A stretch of DNA of 64,000 nt from Pseudomonadota bacterium (GTDB lineage Bacteria > Pseudomonadota > Gammaproteobacteria > Steroidobacterales > Steroidobacteraceae): the NCBI GenBank assembly GCA_021816775.1, contig JAKAXA010000008.1, positions 62,001-126,000 on the forward strand, in the 5' to 3' direction. Position 1 is the stretch's first letter, and each line of letters starts with the position of its first letter. A program made the position numbers and the translations under genes. Under the pieces are notes generated by a model that did no database searches, was not told the origin of the DNA, and saw only the letters and a program-made list of their open reading frames with translations. Positions 7,632-17,010 of the stretch are shown piece after piece.

Positions 7632-9673
7632 TAGTCTTCCTCCGCCCGCGGCCGGAAGGCCTGCACCAGCTCCTGTTGGCGCCGCGACGGCACCGGGTCG
7701 TAATGGCTGAGCGCCATGACGTAAGTGCCCTGCCCTCCGGTGAGCGCCTTCAGGCGCGACTGGTACTCGGTGATCTCCGCGAGCGGCACCAGTGCCGAGA
7801 CGGTCGCGAGCCTCCCCGGCAGCGCCTGATTCCCGTTGATGCGTGCGCGCTTGGTCGCCAGATCGCCGGTGATGTCCCCGATGGCGCTTGCCGGCGCCGT
7901 GATCTGCAGGTGCACGATCGGCTCGAGCACGATCGGGTTGGCCTTGCCGAGCGCATCGAGGAAGGCCTTGCGCCCCGCCGACACGAATGCCACTTCCTTC
8001 GAGTCCACCGGATGATGCTTGCCGTCGTAGACGGTGACGCGGATGTCCTGCAGCGGGAAGCCGGCGAGCGCCCCTTCGGCGAGCACCTGCCGCACGCCTT
8101 TCTCCACCGCCGGGATGAACTGCCCGGGAATCGCCCCGCCGGCGACCTCGTCGACGAACTCGAAGCCCGCGCCGCGCTCGAGCGCCTCGATGCGCAGAAA
8201 CACCTCGCCGAACTGGCCGGCCCCGCCGGTCTGCTTCTTGTGGCGGCTGTGGCCCTCGGCCGCACGCGTGACGGTCTCCCGATACGGAATGCTGGGCGGA
8301 TGCGTGTGCACCTCGACGCCGTAGCGCTGATTCATGCGCTCCAGCAGCACGCGCAGATGCAGCTCGCCGGTGCCGTAGAGCACCGTCTCGTTGAGCGCGG
8401 CATGCTGCTCGATGCGCACGCCCGGATCCTCGGCAGTGAGCTTGTGCAGCGCATCCGCCAGGCGCTGCTCGTCGCCGCGCCGCTGCGGCGCGATCGCCAG
8501 TCCCAGCATCGAGGGCGGCAGCGCGACCGGCGCGAGATGGTAGTGGTCCTCCTCGTGGGAATCGTGCAGCACGGCATCGCGGTGCAGCTCATCCACTTTG
8601 GCGAGCGCGCAGATATCCCCGGGGATCGCCTCGGGAATCTCCACGGTCTCCTTGCCCATGAGGCGGTACAGATGCGCCACTTTGAACGGCTTGCGCGCAT
8701 CGCCGACGTACAGCTGGCTGCCCGGCCGTACCGTGCCCTGATGCACGCGCAGCGCCGCGAGCTTGCCGACGTACGGATCGATCGTGATGCGAAACACGTG
8801 CGCCACGACGTGCCGATCGGGGTCCGGCGTCACTTCGACACGCCGCGCCGAGCTGCCCGTGCCGGCGAGAAAGGGCGGCGGGTTGCCTTCGGCTGGATTC
8901 GGCATCAGCCGCTCGATGATCTTCAGCAGCGCGCCGATCCCGGCGCCGGTTTCAGCCGAGGCGAAGCACACCGGCACGAGGTGCCCCTCGCGCAGCGCCT
9001 GCTCGAAGGGCGCGTGCAGCTGCTCGCTCGTGAGCGCCTCGCCCTGCTCCAGGTACAGCGACATCAGCCGCTCGTCGAGCTCGACGACCTGATCGACGAT
9101 GGCAGTGTGCGCCGCCGCGACGCTCGAGAAATCGACCGGACCGGGCTGTGGATCGAAGAAGCAGTCCCGGACCGCAGCGCCGCGATCGGCCGGCAGATTG
9201 ATCGGCAGACATTCCGGCCCGAACGCGGCGCGCAGCCGTTCCAACACGCCGGCGCAGTCGGCCTCGCGGCTGTCGATCTTGTTGACGATCAGCAGCCGGT
9301 CGAGGCCGCGCTCGCGCGCAAACGCCATGAGCCTCTGCGTCACCGCGTCGGGACCGGTCACGCCGCTCACCACCACGGCCACCGCTTCCACGGCCTCGAG
9401 CACCGCGAGCGTGCGCGCAAGGAAATCCGCGTAGCCCGGCGTATCGAGCAGATGGATGCGCGTGCTGTCGTGCTCGAACGTGAGCACCGCGGGCTCGAGC
9501 GAGTGATGGAGCATGCGCTCCTGCGGATCGAAATCCGACGCGCTCGAGCCGCGCTCGATGCTCCCCTTGGCGCGGATCGCGCCGGCCTCGAACAGCAGGG
9601 CCTCCGCGAGCAGCGTCTTGCCGGCGCCGGCGGCGCCGGCCAGCGCGATGTTACGAATGCCCGTGTGGTCCAT
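7631..9673 (-). CDS. Elongation factor G-like GTPase (EF-G paralogue)
   Basis: A 680-residue translational-GTPase-family protein from the ATG at 9673; a GTG three codons earlier is also possible. The P-loop is AGAAGAGKT (residues 12-20), which differs from the AHVDHGKT form of canonical EF-G. DTPGYADF (G3) and IVNKIDSREAD (G4) follow. Switch I lacks the canonical RGITI and has instead IERGSSASDFDPQERM. Domains II-V are represented by DPYVGKLAALRVHQGTV, LHLRVLLERMNQRYGVEV and a C-terminal NQALPGRLATVSALVPL segment. This subclass occurs as a second, EF-G-like gene in many bacteria and its role in translation is not settled. It lies 84 bases downstream of spoVR on the same strand and may be part of that operon. 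Confidence 0.88.
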   Translation of the reverse strand: MDHTGIRNIALAGAAGAGKTLLAEALLFEAGAIRAKGSIERGSSASDFDPQERMLHHSLEPAVLTFEHDSTRIHLLDTPGYADFLARTLAVLEAVEAVAVVVSGVTGPDAVTQRLMAFARERGLDRLLIVNKIDSREADCAGVLERLRAAFGPECLPINLPADRGAAVRDCFFDPQPGPVDFSSVAAAHTAIVDQVVELDERLMSLYLEQGEALTSEQLHAPFEQALREGHLVPVCFASAETGAGIGALLKIIERLMPNPAEGNPPPFLAGTGSSARRVEVTPDPDRHVVAHVFRITIDPYVGKLAALRVHQGTVRPGSQLYVGDARKPFKVAHLYRLMGKETVEIPEAIPGDICALAKVDELHRDAVLHDSHEEDHYHLAPVALPPSMLGLAIAPQRRGDEQRLADALHKLTAEDPGVRIEQHAALNETVLYGTGELHLRVLLERMNQRYGVEVHTHPPSIPYRETVTRAAEGHSRHKKQTGGAGQFGEVFLRIEALERGAGFEFVDEVAGGAIPGQFIPAVEKGVRQVLAEGALAGFPLQDIRVTVYDGKHHPVDSKEVAFVSAGRKAFLDALGKANPIVLEPIVHLQITAPASAIGDITGDLATKRARINGNQALPGRLATVSALVPLAEITEYQSRLKALTGGQGTYVMALSHYDPVPSRRQQELVQAFRPRAEED

Positions 9674-9757
9674 GCCGCACACCCCGCCGCAGCATCGAGG
9701 GAGCTGGCAGGGTACTCCGGCGCATCGCGCGGCGCAAAATGCGCGCGCGCGAGCGCC

Positions 9758-11119
9758 TCACGGCGCGGCAATCTCCAGCTCCGCGCCGTCCTGATCGACA
9801 GTGCCCAGGCGCACCGGCCGGCGCCACACGCGCTGCAGATACTCGAGCACTTTACGGCTGCGCTCGAGGTCAAGTCCGCGCCGGTCGAGCGCGTGGTCGT
9901 GTGCGAGCTCGAGCGTCCCGTCGGTGTGCACGCGCCGCACCAACACCGTGGGTGCGCCGAAGTTGTATTTGGGCGCGAGGATGGCCTCGTGCAGCGCATC
10001 CACGTCCTGCTCGAGCACCCGGATCTTGCCGTCGCGGGCCCGGTAGCGGAACAAGCCGAGCTCCGCGGCGAGCTCGCGCGTGAGATGATTGCGGATGAAG
10101 GCGAAGTCATCATCCTGCGCGCGGATCGCGAAGGCCGCCTCGAGTCCTTCGTCCGCCACGATGCGCTCCCACAGCGCGAAGCCGAGGTGGTAGGGATTGA
10201 GGCTGAGCGTCACCTCCTGGTCGGCCGCCACCGGCCGCACCACGTCGGAGTGGCATTTGATCGCATCGAGATATGCCTGCTGCGCGATGAAGTCCGCCTC
10301 GCGCAGCAGCCGGGCATGCCAGTACGATGCCCACCCCTCGTTCATGATCTGCGTGGCGAACACCGGATAGAAGTAGAACGACTCCTCGCGCACCGCGAGA
10401 AAGATGTCCCGCTCCCAGCTTTCCATCTCGGGCGCGTACTGCGCCACGAACCACAGCAGATCGCGCTCGGGGTGCGGCGGCAGCGGCGCGCGCTGCCGGG
10501 GGGCGATCGCGGCGCCGGCCGTGGCGGGCTCGAGGGCCGCGAAGCGCCGGCGGAACTCGTCGTCGGCGAGCGCCTTCGGCGGCTCGGCGTACTCGGGGAA
10601 GCGCAGCCGGCGCAGCGGCTGATCCACGTCGATGTGCTGCTCGAGCGCGAGCGCCGCATCGAGCACCGCCTCCACGCGCTCGAGGCCGTGCGTCTCGATG
10701 GCCTGCTGGATCTGGCGCGCATGCTGCGCCGCGTGCTCGACGATCCGCTCGCTCACCTGCCTCTGACAGCGCTGAAACAGCAGATTGTTGCGCGAGAAAT
10801 CCGCATGCCCGAGCACGTGGGCGGTCACCAGGATGTTCTCCGCCAGCCCGTTGCCCGCGGCGAGATAGGCGTGACCGGGATTGCCGGGGAAGACCACCTC
10901 GAACAGCCGCGAATGCCCCATGTGGCGCTGGATCAGCTGATAGATGTAGCGCACGCCGAAGGACCAGTGCGGCATGCGCACCGGCAGGCCGTACACGGCG
11001 ATCTCCATCATGAACGTGTCCGGCACGGCCTCGAATTCGACCGGGTGAAACTCGAGCCCGAGCCCGCGGGCGAGCTGCTCGATGCGCGGGATGTAGCTTT
11101 GCCAGTCTCCCGCGCTCAC
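9758..11119 (-). CDS. SpoVR family protein (YcgB-like)
   Basis: A 453-residue protein of the SpoVR/YcgB family. Recognisable parts are EFEAVPDTFMMEIAVYGLP, MPHWSFGVRYIYQLIQRHM and GHSRLFEVVFPGNPGHAYLA, then GHADFSRNNLLFQR, and later IMNEGWASYWHARLL and NPYHLGFALWERI. In Bacillus the namesake affects spore cortex formation; in non-sporing proteobacteria the gene travels with prkA/yeaG and yeaH and is linked to stress and stationary phase. That is the arrangement here. It begins with GTG in a GTGA overlap with the stop codon of the upstream yeaH-like gene, so translation is probably coupled. The length is typical for the family. Confidence 0.94.
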   Translation of the reverse strand: MSAGDWQSYIPRIEQLARGLGLEFHPVEFEAVPDTFMMEIAVYGLPVRMPHWSFGVRYIYQLIQRHMGHSRLFEVVFPGNPGHAYLAAGNGLAENILVTAHVLGHADFSRNNLLFQRCQRQVSERIVEHAAQHARQIQQAIETHGLERVEAVLDAALALEQHIDVDQPLRRLRFPEYAEPPKALADDEFRRRFAALEPATAGAAIAPRQRAPLPPHPERDLLWFVAQYAPEMESWERDIFLAVREESFYFYPVFATQIMNEGWASYWHARLLREADFIAQQAYLDAIKCHSDVVRPVAADQEVTLSLNPYHLGFALWERIVADEGLEAAFAIRAQDDDFAFIRNHLTRELAAELGLFRYRARDGKIRVLEQDVDALHEAILAPKYNFGAPTVLVRRVHTDGTLELAHDHALDRRGLDLERSRKVLEYLQRVWRRPVRLGTVDQDGAELEIAAP

Positions 11120-12285
11120 GCACCCTCCGCGGCGCGCTGCTGCGCGGTGAAGAATCGCCGGATCGCGCCCCAGACATCATCGAATTCCGCGAGCACGCAG
11201 CTCTCGACGGGTGCCCCCGCGGAGGCGAGCTCCGCGAAGAGCCTGCCGGTCTCGGTCTCGAGGTGGCGCGAGAGCCCCGCGGCGACTTCGACGTAGCCGC
11301 AGAAGCATGCCTCGGCGGCCAGCGCCGCGAGCGCCTCGCGCGCCGCGGAGGCATCGCTCGCGGCGTTGTCGCCGTCGGTGGCGTAGAACAGGTACACGTT
11401 GTACTGCTCGGCCTCGAAGCGTTCCCGGATGATCTCGCTCACCTTGTTCAAGCCGCTCGAGGCCACGGTGCCCCCCGTGCCGCTCACCTGGAAGAATTCC
11501 GGCTCGGTGAACTCCCAGGCGTCGGTCGTGTGCGCGACGAACACCGTCTCGAGCATGCGGTACTGGCGGCGCAGCCCCTGCACCGTCCAGAAGAAGAACG
11601 TCTTCGCGAGCTGCCGGTCCCGTTCGGACATGCTGCCGGAGACATCGAGGAGGAAGAACACCACTGCGCGCACCGCCGGCCGGCGCCGGCGCGCGAGCTG
11701 ACGAAAGCGCAGATCCTCGTCGGTGAACGTCGGCAGCGCGCCCGGAGCGCCGCGCCGCTTCACCAGCTCCTTGAAGGAGCGGCGCCGATCGAGGCGCGAG
11801 CGCGCGCCGCGCCGGTCCCAGCCCTCGCGCACCCACTCGCTCTCCTGCGACGGGCCGGCGCGCGGCACCAGGTTCGGCAGCTGCATCTCCTCCCAGAGCC
11901 ACTCGACGATGTCATCGATCTTCAGCTCGAGGAGCAGCTGCACCTCGCCCTCCTCCTCACCGCCGGGCCCCTTGCCGCCCGGGGCGCCGCCCTGCGTCGG
12001 ATCGACGAACACGTCGCCGGGCTTGACCTGCCCCTGGCCCACGCCCTGGCGCTCCTCGGCGCGGCGCAGGCGGAAGTGGTAGTGCTCCAGCAGCTTCACC
12101 GGCACGCGCACCGTGCGCGCCCCGCCGCCGATCAGCTCCCCGCCGGAGACCAGCTCCGGCAGGTGCCGGCGCACCGCCTCGCGCACCTTCGCATCGTGGC
12201 GCAGCCAGTCGCGCGCGCCGCGGGAGAACAGCTCGTACCACTTGGCCGCGCTGGCCGGCGGCTCGCGGGTGATCTGCTCGCTCAT
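11116..12285 (-). CDS. DUF444 family protein (YeaH/YhbH-like, vWA type)
   Basis: A 389-residue protein of the DUF444 family. The N-terminal half is charged and carries the glycine-rich GGAPGGKGPGGEEEGE segment typical of the family. The C-terminal half is a von Willebrand A-like domain with a metal-site motif DVSGSMSERDR, followed by FVAHTTDAWEFTEPEFF and FYATDGDNA. YeaH is partner to the YeaG/PrkA kinase in E. coli and affects survival under nitrogen limitation; the same role is inferred here from family and gene order. It starts 7 bases after prkA and ends in a GTGA overlap with spoVR. Confidence 0.93.
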   Translation of the reverse strand: MSEQITREPPASAAKWYELFSRGARDWLRHDAKVREAVRRHLPELVSGGELIGGGARTVRVPVKLLEHYHFRLRRAEERQGVGQGQVKPGDVFVDPTQGGAPGGKGPGGEEEGEVQLLLELKIDDIVEWLWEEMQLPNLVPRAGPSQESEWVREGWDRRGARSRLDRRRSFKELVKRRGAPGALPTFTDEDLRFRQLARRRRPAVRAVVFFLLDVSGSMSERDRQLAKTFFFWTVQGLRRQYRMLETVFVAHTTDAWEFTEPEFFQVSGTGGTVASSGLNKVSEIIRERFEAEQYNVYLFYATDGDNAASDASAAREALAALAAEACFCGYVEVAAGLSRHLETETGRLFAELASAGAPVESCVLAEFDDVWGAIRRFFTAQQRAAEGA

Positions 12286-12291
12286 GGCGGG

Positions 12292-14388
12292 CTACTCCTG
12301 CGCCAGCAGCGTCGTGACGTAGCTCAGCGCTTCCTTCGCGCTGTGCTCGTCGTAACCGTACTCGCTGATCAGCCGCTGCTGCACCACGGAGATCTTCTGT
12401 TTCGCCTCATCATCCGGGCGTGCCGCGGAGGTAACCAGGCGCAGCACGTCGCGCCGCTCCTCGAACAGATACTGCTCGATGGCCTCGCGCATGCGCGCAT
12501 GGCTCGCGAGCTTGAACTTCTCGCCGGCTTTGAACGCGACCATGGCCTTGCGCACCACTTCCTGGCGGAACGAGAGTTTCCCCGAGTCGGACACCTTGAT
12601 CTTCTCCTCGACCGAGCGCAGGAAGCGCTCGTCCGCCGGGCGGCTCTCGCCGGTGATCGGATCGCTCACCTGGCGGTGATCGAGCGAGGCCTCCACCTCA
12701 TCGAGGTATTTCTCGAGCAGCTGCTGCGCCTCCTCCTCGAACGAGGCGAACATGGCGCGATGCACGTCCTCCTTCACCCAGCGGTTGTAAAACTCCTTGC
12801 GGGCCGTGACCAGGTGGTCGATCCAGATCTTCTTGTGCTTGGCCTCGAGGCGCGCGTCGCTCTCGATCGCGTCCTTCAGCGCCAGCAGCAGATCCATGCT
12901 GGTGAGGCTGCGGGTGGTGCCGCGGGTGATGGCCGTGGAAATCGCGTTGATGACGAAGCGGGGGCTGACGCCCGTCAGTCCCTCGTCGGGCGCCTCGGCG
13001 CGCAACCGCGCCGCCTCGCTCTCCGGCGCCCCTTCGATCGCCTCGCCGGCGTACAGGCGCAATTTCTTCGGCAGATCGAGACCCTCGCGCTCGGGGCGCG
13101 TCAGGCGTGTCAGGATCGCGAACACGGCCGCGAGGTTGAGCACGTGCGGATCGAGATGCACGTTGCGGAAAGCCGCCGCCGCGCACACCAGCTTGTGATA
13201 GATGCGCGCCTCGTCCTTGTAGGACAGGGCATAGGGCACCTTGATGATCACCATGCGATCCAGCAGCGCCTCGTTCTCCTTCTCCTGGAGAAATCGATGG
13301 AACTCGGCGAGGTTGGTGTGCGCGAGCACCGTCTCGTCGAGGTGAATGAGCGGGAAGCGCGAGACTTTGACGTTCTTCTCCTGCGTGAGCGTGAGCAGCA
13401 GATAGAGAAACTCGCGCTTGACCTTGAGGATTTCGATCATCTCGAGCAGGCCGCGGCTCGCGGAGTAGACCGCGCCCGACCACGACCAGGCGCGCGGGTC
13501 GCCCTCGTCGCCGATCTGCGCCACTTTCGCCAGATCAACCGATCCGACCAGGTCGGCGATGTCCGCGGTGGTGGGATCGTGCGGCGCATAGGTGCCGATG
13601 CCGAGGCGCGCGGCCTCCGAGAGGAAGATGCGCTCGACCGGCATGTTGAGAAAATCCCCGTCGAACTCGCGCTCCAGACAATCGCGCGCCCAGGGCGAGA
13701 GCTCGCCCGGAACGCTGACGCCGTAGCGCTCGCGAAACTCCGCCCGCAGGCTCGCGGGAACGAGGTTCAGCGGGTTCTCGTGCAGTGGCGAGCCCTTGAT
13801 CGCATACAGCGCCCCTTCGTCGGTGCGGCTGTACTCCTCAAGCCCGCGCTTCAGCAGTATGGCGAGCGTCGACTTGCCGCCCGAGGGCGGCCCCAGCAGC
13901 AGCAGCAGCCGGCGCCCGACATCCGACCCGCCGGCGGCCGCCTTGAAATACTCGGCCACGCGCGCGAGCGGCCCGTCGATGCCGAACAGCTCGCGCCTGA
14001 ACAGCTCCCCGGCGCGCTCGTCCTCCGGGAGCTCCTCCTGCCCTTCGCGGACGGCGGACCCGGAGCGGCCCTCGCCGAGCGGCTCCTGCTCGGTGCCTTC
14101 CCGCGCGGCACGCTCCGCGGGGCGGACCTCCAGGGGCGCTCCGGCGCGCCGCTGCGCGGCTCGGCCGTGCCAGCGCAGCATGTCCCAGATGTACTCGTGG
14201 CTGGTGCGCACGAGCGCCGCGGGGTCCGCCGGCAGAATGTCGGCGAGGAACTGTCCGAAGGTGCCCTCCCAGCGCTGCGCGCGGTGCGCGCGGCTGAAGG
14301 AGCTCAGAGACTCGATGAACGCCGTGTGATCGATACAGGCGCCAAGCCGGGCCTGATCCGCATGGATGTCACGTGATCGCATCGCCAT
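12292..14388 (-). CDS. prkA: PrkA/YeaG family serine protein kinase
   Basis: A 698-residue protein. The start at 14388 is set by a strong AAACGGGAGG ribosome site; the frame is open further upstream but that part is not family-like. The N-terminus (SFSRAHRAQRWEGTFGQFLADI, RTSHEYIWDML) matches PrkA. The AAA domain has Walker A GPPSGGKSTL at about residues 166-175 and later NLAEFHRFLQEKENEALLDR. The C-terminal PrkA kinase region follows. Between residues about 78 and 128 there is a low-complexity, Arg/Glu/Gly-rich stretch that seems to be an insertion ahead of the AAA domain. PrkA kinases act in the cytoplasm in stress and starvation responses, here with yeaH and spoVR as an operon. Confidence 0.94.
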   Translation of the reverse strand: MAMRSRDIHADQARLGACIDHTAFIESLSSFSRAHRAQRWEGTFGQFLADILPADPAALVRTSHEYIWDMLRWHGRAAQRRAGAPLEVRPAERAAREGTEQEPLGEGRSGSAVREGQEELPEDERAGELFRRELFGIDGPLARVAEYFKAAAGGSDVGRRLLLLLGPPSGGKSTLAILLKRGLEEYSRTDEGALYAIKGSPLHENPLNLVPASLRAEFRERYGVSVPGELSPWARDCLEREFDGDFLNMPVERIFLSEAARLGIGTYAPHDPTTADIADLVGSVDLAKVAQIGDEGDPRAWSWSGAVYSASRGLLEMIEILKVKREFLYLLLTLTQEKNVKVSRFPLIHLDETVLAHTNLAEFHRFLQEKENEALLDRMVIIKVPYALSYKDEARIYHKLVCAAAAFRNVHLDPHVLNLAAVFAILTRLTRPEREGLDLPKKLRLYAGEAIEGAPESEAARLRAEAPDEGLTGVSPRFVINAISTAITRGTTRSLTSMDLLLALKDAIESDARLEAKHKKIWIDHLVTARKEFYNRWVKEDVHRAMFASFEEEAQQLLEKYLDEVEASLDHRQVSDPITGESRPADERFLRSVEEKIKVSDSGKLSFRQEVVRKAMVAFKAGEKFKLASHARMREAIEQYLFEERRDVLRLVTSAARPDDEAKQKISVVQQRLISEYGYDEHSAKEALSYVTTLLAQE

Positions 14389-14897
14389 GACCTCCCGTTT
14401 GACAACGGCAGTGGCGGCCGAGAGAGGCGGCTGACGCGCCTGCTGCGCAGACCGGATGGAGCACCTCGCCCTGCGCGAAAGCTGCCGAACTCGCGATCCT
14501 GCTGCCCGATAACCATTATGAGGGCCGCGGCGGTAAATCGTTCCAGCGCCGCGGCGCGATTGTGCCTCCGTGCTCACGCCCATCATCGGTCGCTCGCGGC
14601 CCGATGTCGAGACGACTGTCACCGCTTGCGCAAGCTGGCGCGCGCTGCCTCAGGGCCCGCGTGCCCTGCGGTGGCGCGCTTGCGAGCGGTTTCCGGCGGC
14701 GAACGGGGCCGAACCGCAGGCATCGCTCGAATAGTGTGAACGGCGACACTGCACCGGGGCGGCACTGCGGGTTTGATGCTCAGCGCACGTCGCGTCCGGG
14801 CGTCTGCGGCCGTCTTCGCCAACCTGCGCCGGGTCCGGACCGGCGCGGGACGGCGGTATGCCGCTGGTTGCGCTCATAATAATGAGGGAGACGGGTT
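14389..14897. other. Divergent intergenic region between prkA and the TonB gene
   Basis: This gap of 509 bases separates the leftward prkA operon from the rightward TonB/CheA-like operon. It should contain both promoters. Small AT-richer spots occur near 14510-14520 (ATAACCATTATGAGG) and 14873-14886 (CATAATAATGAGGGAG), the latter forming the ribosome-binding region of the TonB gene. No promoter pair good enough to call was found. Open frames inside it are Arg/Pro/Ala-rich without motifs and are not reported as genes. Confidence 0.5.
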
Positions 14898-16997
14898 GTG
14901 GCCCATCCAGCTCCGAGTGAGTCTCGCGAATCCGCCAGTGATGCCGCCCCCAGCGGCGCGCGGGCGGCGGTCGGCCTGACGGCACTCACCTGTCACGACG
15001 ATTTCCTGCTCGAGCTCGGCGAGGTCCTCGGCGGCCGCGCCAGCGTCCACCCGGCCGATTCGCTCGACGCCGCGCTCGATCAGGTCGGCGCCGGCCGGGG
15101 CGGACAGATCCTGGCGATCGATGCCCGCGGGATCGCGGACGTACGCGCCGACGTCGAGCGTGCCAGCAGGCAGGTCCCTCACGCCGTCATTCTGGTCTTC
15201 ACCGATGCCGGCGCGGAAAAGACCATTGCCGCGGCAGTGAAGGGAACGAAGGTCTTTGCGGTGCTGCCTCTGCCGATGGAGCCCGGCAAGACCTCCGCAG
15301 TCCTCGAGGCCGCGTTGACGGATGCGCTTCGCCAGCACGCGCCATCGGGCTCGGCTTCCGCCCGCACGTCCCGCGAAGACGCGCCGGCGCCCCGCCATTC
15401 GCCGCCCGCCGCACCCGAGCCGGCGGCTGCAGAGCCCCCGCCGAGCGGCGCCGGCAAACGCCTTTGGCTCGCCATCGGGGCCGGCGTGCTCGCCCTCGGG
15501 GTCGGCGCCGGCATATACCTGATGCGCCAGCCGCCCCACGCCGCGCCGCCGCTCACGGCGACACCGCAGTCCCCCGCCGCGCACGCGCAAGGCGCGCCGC
15601 AGGGACGGCTCGCGCCCCACCTGCCCGCGCCGGCGGTGGATACGTCCATCGTGCGAGGGCACGTCGAGGACCTGCTCGAGAAAGCCAGCCGCGCGATGTT
15701 TGAGCGGCGCTTCACCGCGCCGAGGGGCGCCAATGCGCTCGTCTACTACCGTTCCGTGCTGGCGGTCGATCCGACCAACGGCGAGGCCCTCGACGGCCTG
15801 CGGCGGGTCGGTCACGTGTTGATCTCGCGATTCAACGACGACATCGCCCAGCAGCATTACAACCGCGCCTCGCTCGCGCTCGCCACGCTGCGCCTCGCCG
15901 AGCCGACCAACGCGCACGTGCGCCCGTTCGGCATCGAACTGTCCGAGGCCCTCGTCAATCAGGCCCTGGCGAACGGGCCGCTCGGCACGGTGCCGGCGCT
16001 CATCGCCCAGGCGGCGCGCCGCGGCGTGCCGGCCGCGCAGCTGGCGACTTGGCAGAGCGCGCTCACGGGCCAGCAGCACAAGCGGCAGATCCAGAAGATC
16101 GCCGGGCAGATTGCCCGACGCATCGATGCCAATCGGCTGACCGGCCCCGCCAGCGCGCAAACCGCGCTCGCGCGGCTGCGCACGCTCGCGCCGACCGCGC
16201 CCGCCACGCAAAACGCCGCACAGGCGCTGACCCGCGCGTTGCTGCGTCAGGCGCGCGAGGCAGGCATGGCCGGCCGCAGCGCAGCGGAGAACGAGTGGCT
16301 CGCCGCCGCCCGCGAAAACGGCGCGACCGCCGAGGCGCTCGCCGCCCTGCGTACACAGGTCGCCGCGGCGCGCACGAGCGCCGCGAACTCCAGGCTCGAG
16401 CAGCTGCTCGCCGCGGCCCGCGCCCGTCTCGACGCCGGGCGGCTGCTGCAGCCGGCAAATGACAGCGCCGCGTACTACCTGAGCACCGTCGACGCGAACC
16501 ACCCCGACGCGGGGGAAGCGGCCGCGGCGCGCCGATTGCGCAGCGCGCTGGCCGCAGCGCTCGTGGCGCGCGCCGAGTCGGCGTCCCGCGCCGGACAGCA
16601 TGCCGCAGCGCTGGCGGACCTGGCCGCCGCGCGCCGCTGGGGCGCGAGCGCCGCTTCACTGCACACCGCGGCAGCGCTCGCCGCCAAGCCGCTGCCGCCC
16701 ACGCCGGCACAGCTATCCGAGGTGGCCGAGAATCTGCGCCGCACCCACTACGTTGCGCCGGTCTACCCGCAACGGGCGCTCGATGAGCGCATTGCCGGTC
16801 AGGTGACGGTGCAGTACATCGTCGACAAGAGCGGCCACACGCGCAGCCTGCAGGTGATCGCGGCCGCTCCGGCGGGCGTGTTCAACCGCGCCGCGCTCGA
16901 TGCCATCCGCCGCTGGCGCTATGCGCCGCCGAGATTCCACGGCGAACCGGTGGCAGTGCCGGTCCGCACCATGATCCGCTTCGTACTGCCGAACTGA
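14898..16997 (+). CDS. TonB-family energy transducer with N-terminal receiver-like domain
   Basis: A 699-residue protein starting at GTG, 7 bases after AGGGAG. Residues about 25-145 resemble a degenerate two-component receiver: an acidic CHDD (32-35), a central LAIDARG (Asp75) and a VILVFTDAG strand, but LPLPM stands where receivers have Lys-Pro. A Pro/Ala-rich linker leads to one membrane segment (about 189-209). Then comes a long, Ala-rich helical region with repeat-like units of TPR character (about 235-600). The C-terminal 90 residues form a TonB domain: HYVAPVYPQRALDERIAGQV, TVQYIVDKSGHT, FNRAALDAIRRWRYAPPRF. This predicts the receiver-like head in the cytoplasm and the TonB end in the periplasm. 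The gene is 13 bases upstream of a CheA-like kinase, so a signalling link is inferred. Confidence 0.85.
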   Translation: MAHPAPSESRESASDAAPSGARAAVGLTALTCHDDFLLELGEVLGGRASVHPADSLDAALDQVGAGRGGQILAIDARGIADVRADVERASRQVPHAVILVFTDAGAEKTIAAAVKGTKVFAVLPLPMEPGKTSAVLEAALTDALRQHAPSGSASARTSREDAPAPRHSPPAAPEPAAAEPPPSGAGKRLWLAIGAGVLALGVGAGIYLMRQPPHAAPPLTATPQSPAAHAQGAPQGRLAPHLPAPAVDTSIVRGHVEDLLEKASRAMFERRFTAPRGANALVYYRSVLAVDPTNGEALDGLRRVGHVLISRFNDDIAQQHYNRASLALATLRLAEPTNAHVRPFGIELSEALVNQALANGPLGTVPALIAQAARRGVPAAQLATWQSALTGQQHKRQIQKIAGQIARRIDANRLTGPASAQTALARLRTLAPTAPATQNAAQALTRALLRQAREAGMAGRSAAENEWLAAARENGATAEALAALRTQVAAARTSAANSRLEQLLAAARARLDAGRLLQPANDSAAYYLSTVDANHPDAGEAAAARRLRSALAAALVARAESASRAGQHAAALADLAAARRWGASAASLHTAAALAAKPLPPTPAQLSEVAENLRRTHYVAPVYPQRALDERIAGQVTVQYIVDKSGHTRSLQVIAAAPAGVFNRAALDAIRRWRYAPPRFHGEPVAVPVRTMIRFVLPN

Positions 16998-17010
16998 CCG
17001 GGAACCACGC

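Noticed and set aside
7676-11296. Open frame of about 1200 codons on the plus strand across the EF-G-like and spoVR genes
   Set aside because: It runs through two well-supported minus-strand genes and its Arg/His/Leu-rich product matches no family.
11263-14376. Open frame of about 1000 codons on the plus strand across yeaH and prkA
   Set aside because: Shadow of the two minus-strand genes; no motif or signal in its product.
14518-14879. Short plus-strand frames in the prkA/TonB gap
   Set aside because: Arg/Ala/Pro-rich peptides without ribosome site, signal peptide or motif; more likely promoter and leader DNA.
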